Source: Nitrososphaeraceae archaeon | GTDB taxonomy: Archaea > Thermoproteota > Nitrososphaeria > Nitrososphaerales > Nitrososphaeraceae | DNA: 7,741 bases | Reading direction: 5' to 3' | Assembly: GCA_025936955.1 (NCBI GenBank) | Contig: JAICSL010000070.1 | Coordinates: forward strand, 1 to 7,741 | Shown here: positions 6,924 through 7,741 of the stretch, piece after piece | Layout: every line of letters starts with the position of its first letter | Position numbering within the stretch: position 1 is the first letter of the stretch | Made by a program: the position numbers and the translations under genes | The notes under the pieces: model-generated | What the model saw: the letters and a program-made list of their open reading frames with translations, nothing else | What the model was told of the DNA's origin: nothing | Database searches by the model: none

Positions 6924-7118
6924 TTAGTCTTTGAACCTTGTAACAATTAGTCTGTCTTTGTCTATACTTACCTTTAAATTTTCACTAGGCTTGAAAGGAA
7001 ATGAGCTATCCTCAACAAAAGCTTTTTCTAAAAAAATTGAATGTCTGTAAGTAGTTACTCCTGTTTTAGGAGATTTAGACTCAACCTTGTACAGCTTCGT
7101 TTTAGTCTCAGAGACCAT
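6924..7118 (-). CDS. Small AbrB/SpoVT-like protein, probable DNA-binding
   Basis: The 64-residue product ends with a pattern like a swapped-hairpin AbrB domain. SIFLEKAFVEDSSFPFKPSE (27-46) resembles the strand-helix part (usually 'lPkefvedlgl.. kpGd'), and LKVSIDKDRLIV (48-59) resembles the closing strand pair. Such domains dimerise and bind DNA as transition-state regulators or as antitoxins. The first 25 residues are basic and polar. The match is by eye and the usual glycine after the helix is replaced (PSEN), so a non-DNA-binding beta protein remains possible. ATG at 7118-7116 is preceded on the minus strand by a TATA-like CTTAAATAC (7151-7159), predicting a leader of about 10 nt. The gene is divergent from the zinc-ribbon operon and converges on the radical SAM gene. 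No toxin gene is directly attached on the same strand within the window. Confidence 0.65.
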   Translation of the reverse strand: MVSETKTKLYKVESKSPKTGVTTYRHSIFLEKAFVEDSSFPFKPSENLKVSIDKDRLIVTRFKD

Positions 7119-7150
7119 TTTGTATTGTTATGTTTATTCGGAAATCCATT

Positions 7151-7159
7151 GTATTTAAG
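7151..7159 (-). promoter_or_regulatory. TATA box of the AbrB-like gene
   Basis: Read on the minus strand this is CTTAAATAC, a reasonable archaeal TATA match centred about 37 nt before the ATG. It implies a short leader of roughly 10 nt. Confidence 0.4.
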
Positions 7160-7174
7160 TATGTACATCAAATG

Positions 7175-7186
7175 ATTCTTAAGAAT
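7175..7186. promoter_or_regulatory. Perfect 12-bp palindrome between divergent promoters, candidate operator
   Basis: ATTCTTAAGAAT is a perfect palindrome lying about 16-20 bp from each of the two TATA boxes in the 115-bp divergent spacer. That central position suits a shared regulator site. The AbrB-like protein encoded next door is an obvious candidate ligand, but this is inference. A second dyad, TATGT-N5-ACATA (7216-7230), and ATGTACAT (7161-7168) lie nearby. Confidence 0.4.
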
Positions 7187-7205
7187 ATACTTTAGAATGC
7201 AACTT

Positions 7206-7217
7206 TTTTATACTATA
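7206..7217 (+). promoter_or_regulatory. TATA box of the zinc-ribbon operon
   Basis: A T-run followed by TTATACTATA, centred about 23 nt before ATG 7234, matches the archaeal TATA box and the spacing seen before the radical SAM gene. The first gene of the unit is therefore probably leaderless. Confidence 0.5.
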
Positions 7218-7233
7218 TGTGATATACATAAGT

Positions 7234-7389
7234 ATGAACCTATTAAAATCTATTCATCAGTGCAAGCAATGTGGCGTATTATTTGAATGCGTCGGAAAGG
7301 TTGCATCTTCTAATTCGATGAGCGAATGTTCATGGGGTGGAAAGTTTATGGTAGGGCGATGCGCTGTGTGTAGAAATTTCGGTTTGTAA
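7234..7389 (+). CDS. 51-residue zinc-ribbon-like protein
   Basis: ATG 7234 opens a 51-codon frame ending in TAA at 7387-7389. The product carries two CxxC knuckles, C10-KQ-C13 and C43-AV-C46, separated by 29 residues, the classic layout of a treble-clef or zinc-ribbon fold binding one zinc ion. Extra cysteines sit at C19 and C32. The first knuckle (QCKQCG) and the second (GRCAVCRNFG) have the glycine and hydrophobic neighbours usual for rubredoxin-like knuckles. Small zinc ribbons often bind nucleic acid or a larger protein; the role here is unknown. The TATA box about 23 nt upstream supports this start and a leaderless mRNA. The next gene begins 23 bp after the stop, so the two are probably co-transcribed. 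I do not recognise a named family. Confidence 0.65.
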   Translation: MNLLKSIHQCKQCGVLFECVGKVASSNSMSECSWGGKFMVGRCAVCRNFGL

Positions 7390-7395
7390 ATTATT

Positions 7396-7402
7396 AGGAG
7401 TG
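7396..7402 (+). promoter_or_regulatory. Shine-Dalgarno sequence for the 68-residue protein
   Basis: AGGAGTG lies 10 nt before ATG 7413 and is the clearest ribosome binding site in the window. It decides the start of the second gene and fits an archaeal pattern in which internal operon genes use Shine-Dalgarno while first genes are leaderless. Confidence 0.6.
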
Positions 7403-7412
7403 GAATAATAAT

Positions 7413-7619
7413 ATGAGTACAACAATATACGACAGCATAATTACAAAGTTAGTTGAAGAATGTTATAATGAATTGGACGTAGATAAGAAAGTTGAGATTC
7501 TGTACAAAATAAATTCACTACTTCCAGAACCATATCGTATTGATATACCATCCTTAATTACTGATGATTATATCGATTCAGCGTTGTATAGGATAGAGAA
7601 GAACATGAGCATATTATAA
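7413..7619 (+). CDS. 68-residue acidic helical protein, function unknown
   Basis: I do not recognise this protein. It is short and acidic (about 13 Asp/Glu against 7 Lys/Arg), has no membrane segment or signal peptide, and reads as two or three helices: roughly 5-19, 23-36 (VEILYKINSLLP) and 50-64 (TDDYIDSALYRIEK), with a proline-rich turn at 38-46. There is one cysteine, C17. The start at ATG 7413 is fixed by AGGAGTG 10 nt upstream. It follows the zinc-ribbon gene by 23 bp and is probably translated from the same transcript, so the two products may act together, but nothing in the sequence shows how. A small adaptor or subunit role is possible. Confidence 0.7.
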   Translation: MSTTIYDSIITKLVEECYNELDVDKKVEILYKINSLLPEPYRIDIPSLITDDYIDSALYRIEKNMSIL

Positions 7620-7632
7620 TGTAATCAGACAG

Positions 7633-7641
7633 TTTTTATTT
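7633..7641 (+). terminator. T-tract after the two-gene operon
   Basis: TTTTTATTT begins about 13 nt after the stop codon, with no stem-loop. It fits a U-tract terminator of the archaeal kind. The call rests only on the T-run and its position. Confidence 0.35.
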
Positions 7642-7741
7642 CACACTAATGAGGTAATTAAAAAATGTATCTCAGTAATGGAAACATTCCTCAAACAGTA
7701 AATATGCTTATTTTGTTTCACTAATATGCTCTACAAGGATC

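Noticed and set aside
7665..7724. 19-codon frame with GAGGT 10 nt upstream (MYLSNGNIPQTVNMLILFH)
   Set aside because: The ribosome-site spacing is good, but the frame is very short, close to the window edge and without a recognisable pattern; not enough to call a gene.
1..7741. CRISPR array, insertion sequence, integrase site or known defence system
   Set aside because: No spaced direct-repeat array, transposase, integrase, nuclease or helicase gene is visible on either strand.

Overview
The window looks like a stretch of an archaeal chromosome, most likely from an ammonia-oxidising archaeon (Nitrososphaerota, Nitrosocosmicus-like). This is inferred from the low-GC, A/T-rich composition, long spacers between single genes, TATA-like boxes about 23 nt before several ATG codons (the geometry of leaderless transcripts), the lack of Shine-Dalgarno sequences before most genes, and the protein families present. 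No rRNA or other phylogenetic marker is present, so the assignment is tentative.

Layout, left to right. (1) Bases 1-698: a multi-pass membrane protein with paired cysteine motifs (TPCC and CPIC); its frame is open to the left edge, so its true start may lie outside. (2) 699-1201: about 500 bp with no convincing gene and two weak coding-like fragments. (3) 1202-2242: a complete COMT/ASMT-type (family 2) SAM-dependent O-methyltransferase. (4) 2243-3200: about 960 bp with broken short reading frames and several inverted repeats, ending in the promoter of the next gene. (5) 3201-5672: an 823-residue APC-superfamily amino-acid permease fused to two C-terminal Usp-like domains, starting with TTG. 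(6) 5801-6772: an SPL-family (COG1533) radical SAM protein behind a good TATA box, followed by a hairpin plus T-tract. (7) 6924-7118, minus strand: a small AbrB/SpoVT-like protein, probably DNA-binding. (8) 7234-7389 and 7413-7619: a two-gene unit, divergent from the AbrB-like gene, encoding a 51-residue CxxC/CxxC zinc-ribbon-like protein and a 68-residue acidic protein of unknown function. The first appears leaderless and the second has a Shine-Dalgarno sequence.

The large genes are separated by long spacers and do not form one pathway. The likeliest functional unit is the right-hand end: an AbrB-like gene and a zinc-ribbon/acidic-protein operon that share a 115-bp divergent promoter with a perfect 12-bp palindrome midway between the two TATA boxes. 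The other notable item is the permease-Usp fusion, whose Usp domains lack the standard nucleotide-binding glycine motif. I see no clear defence, CRISPR or mobile-element system.
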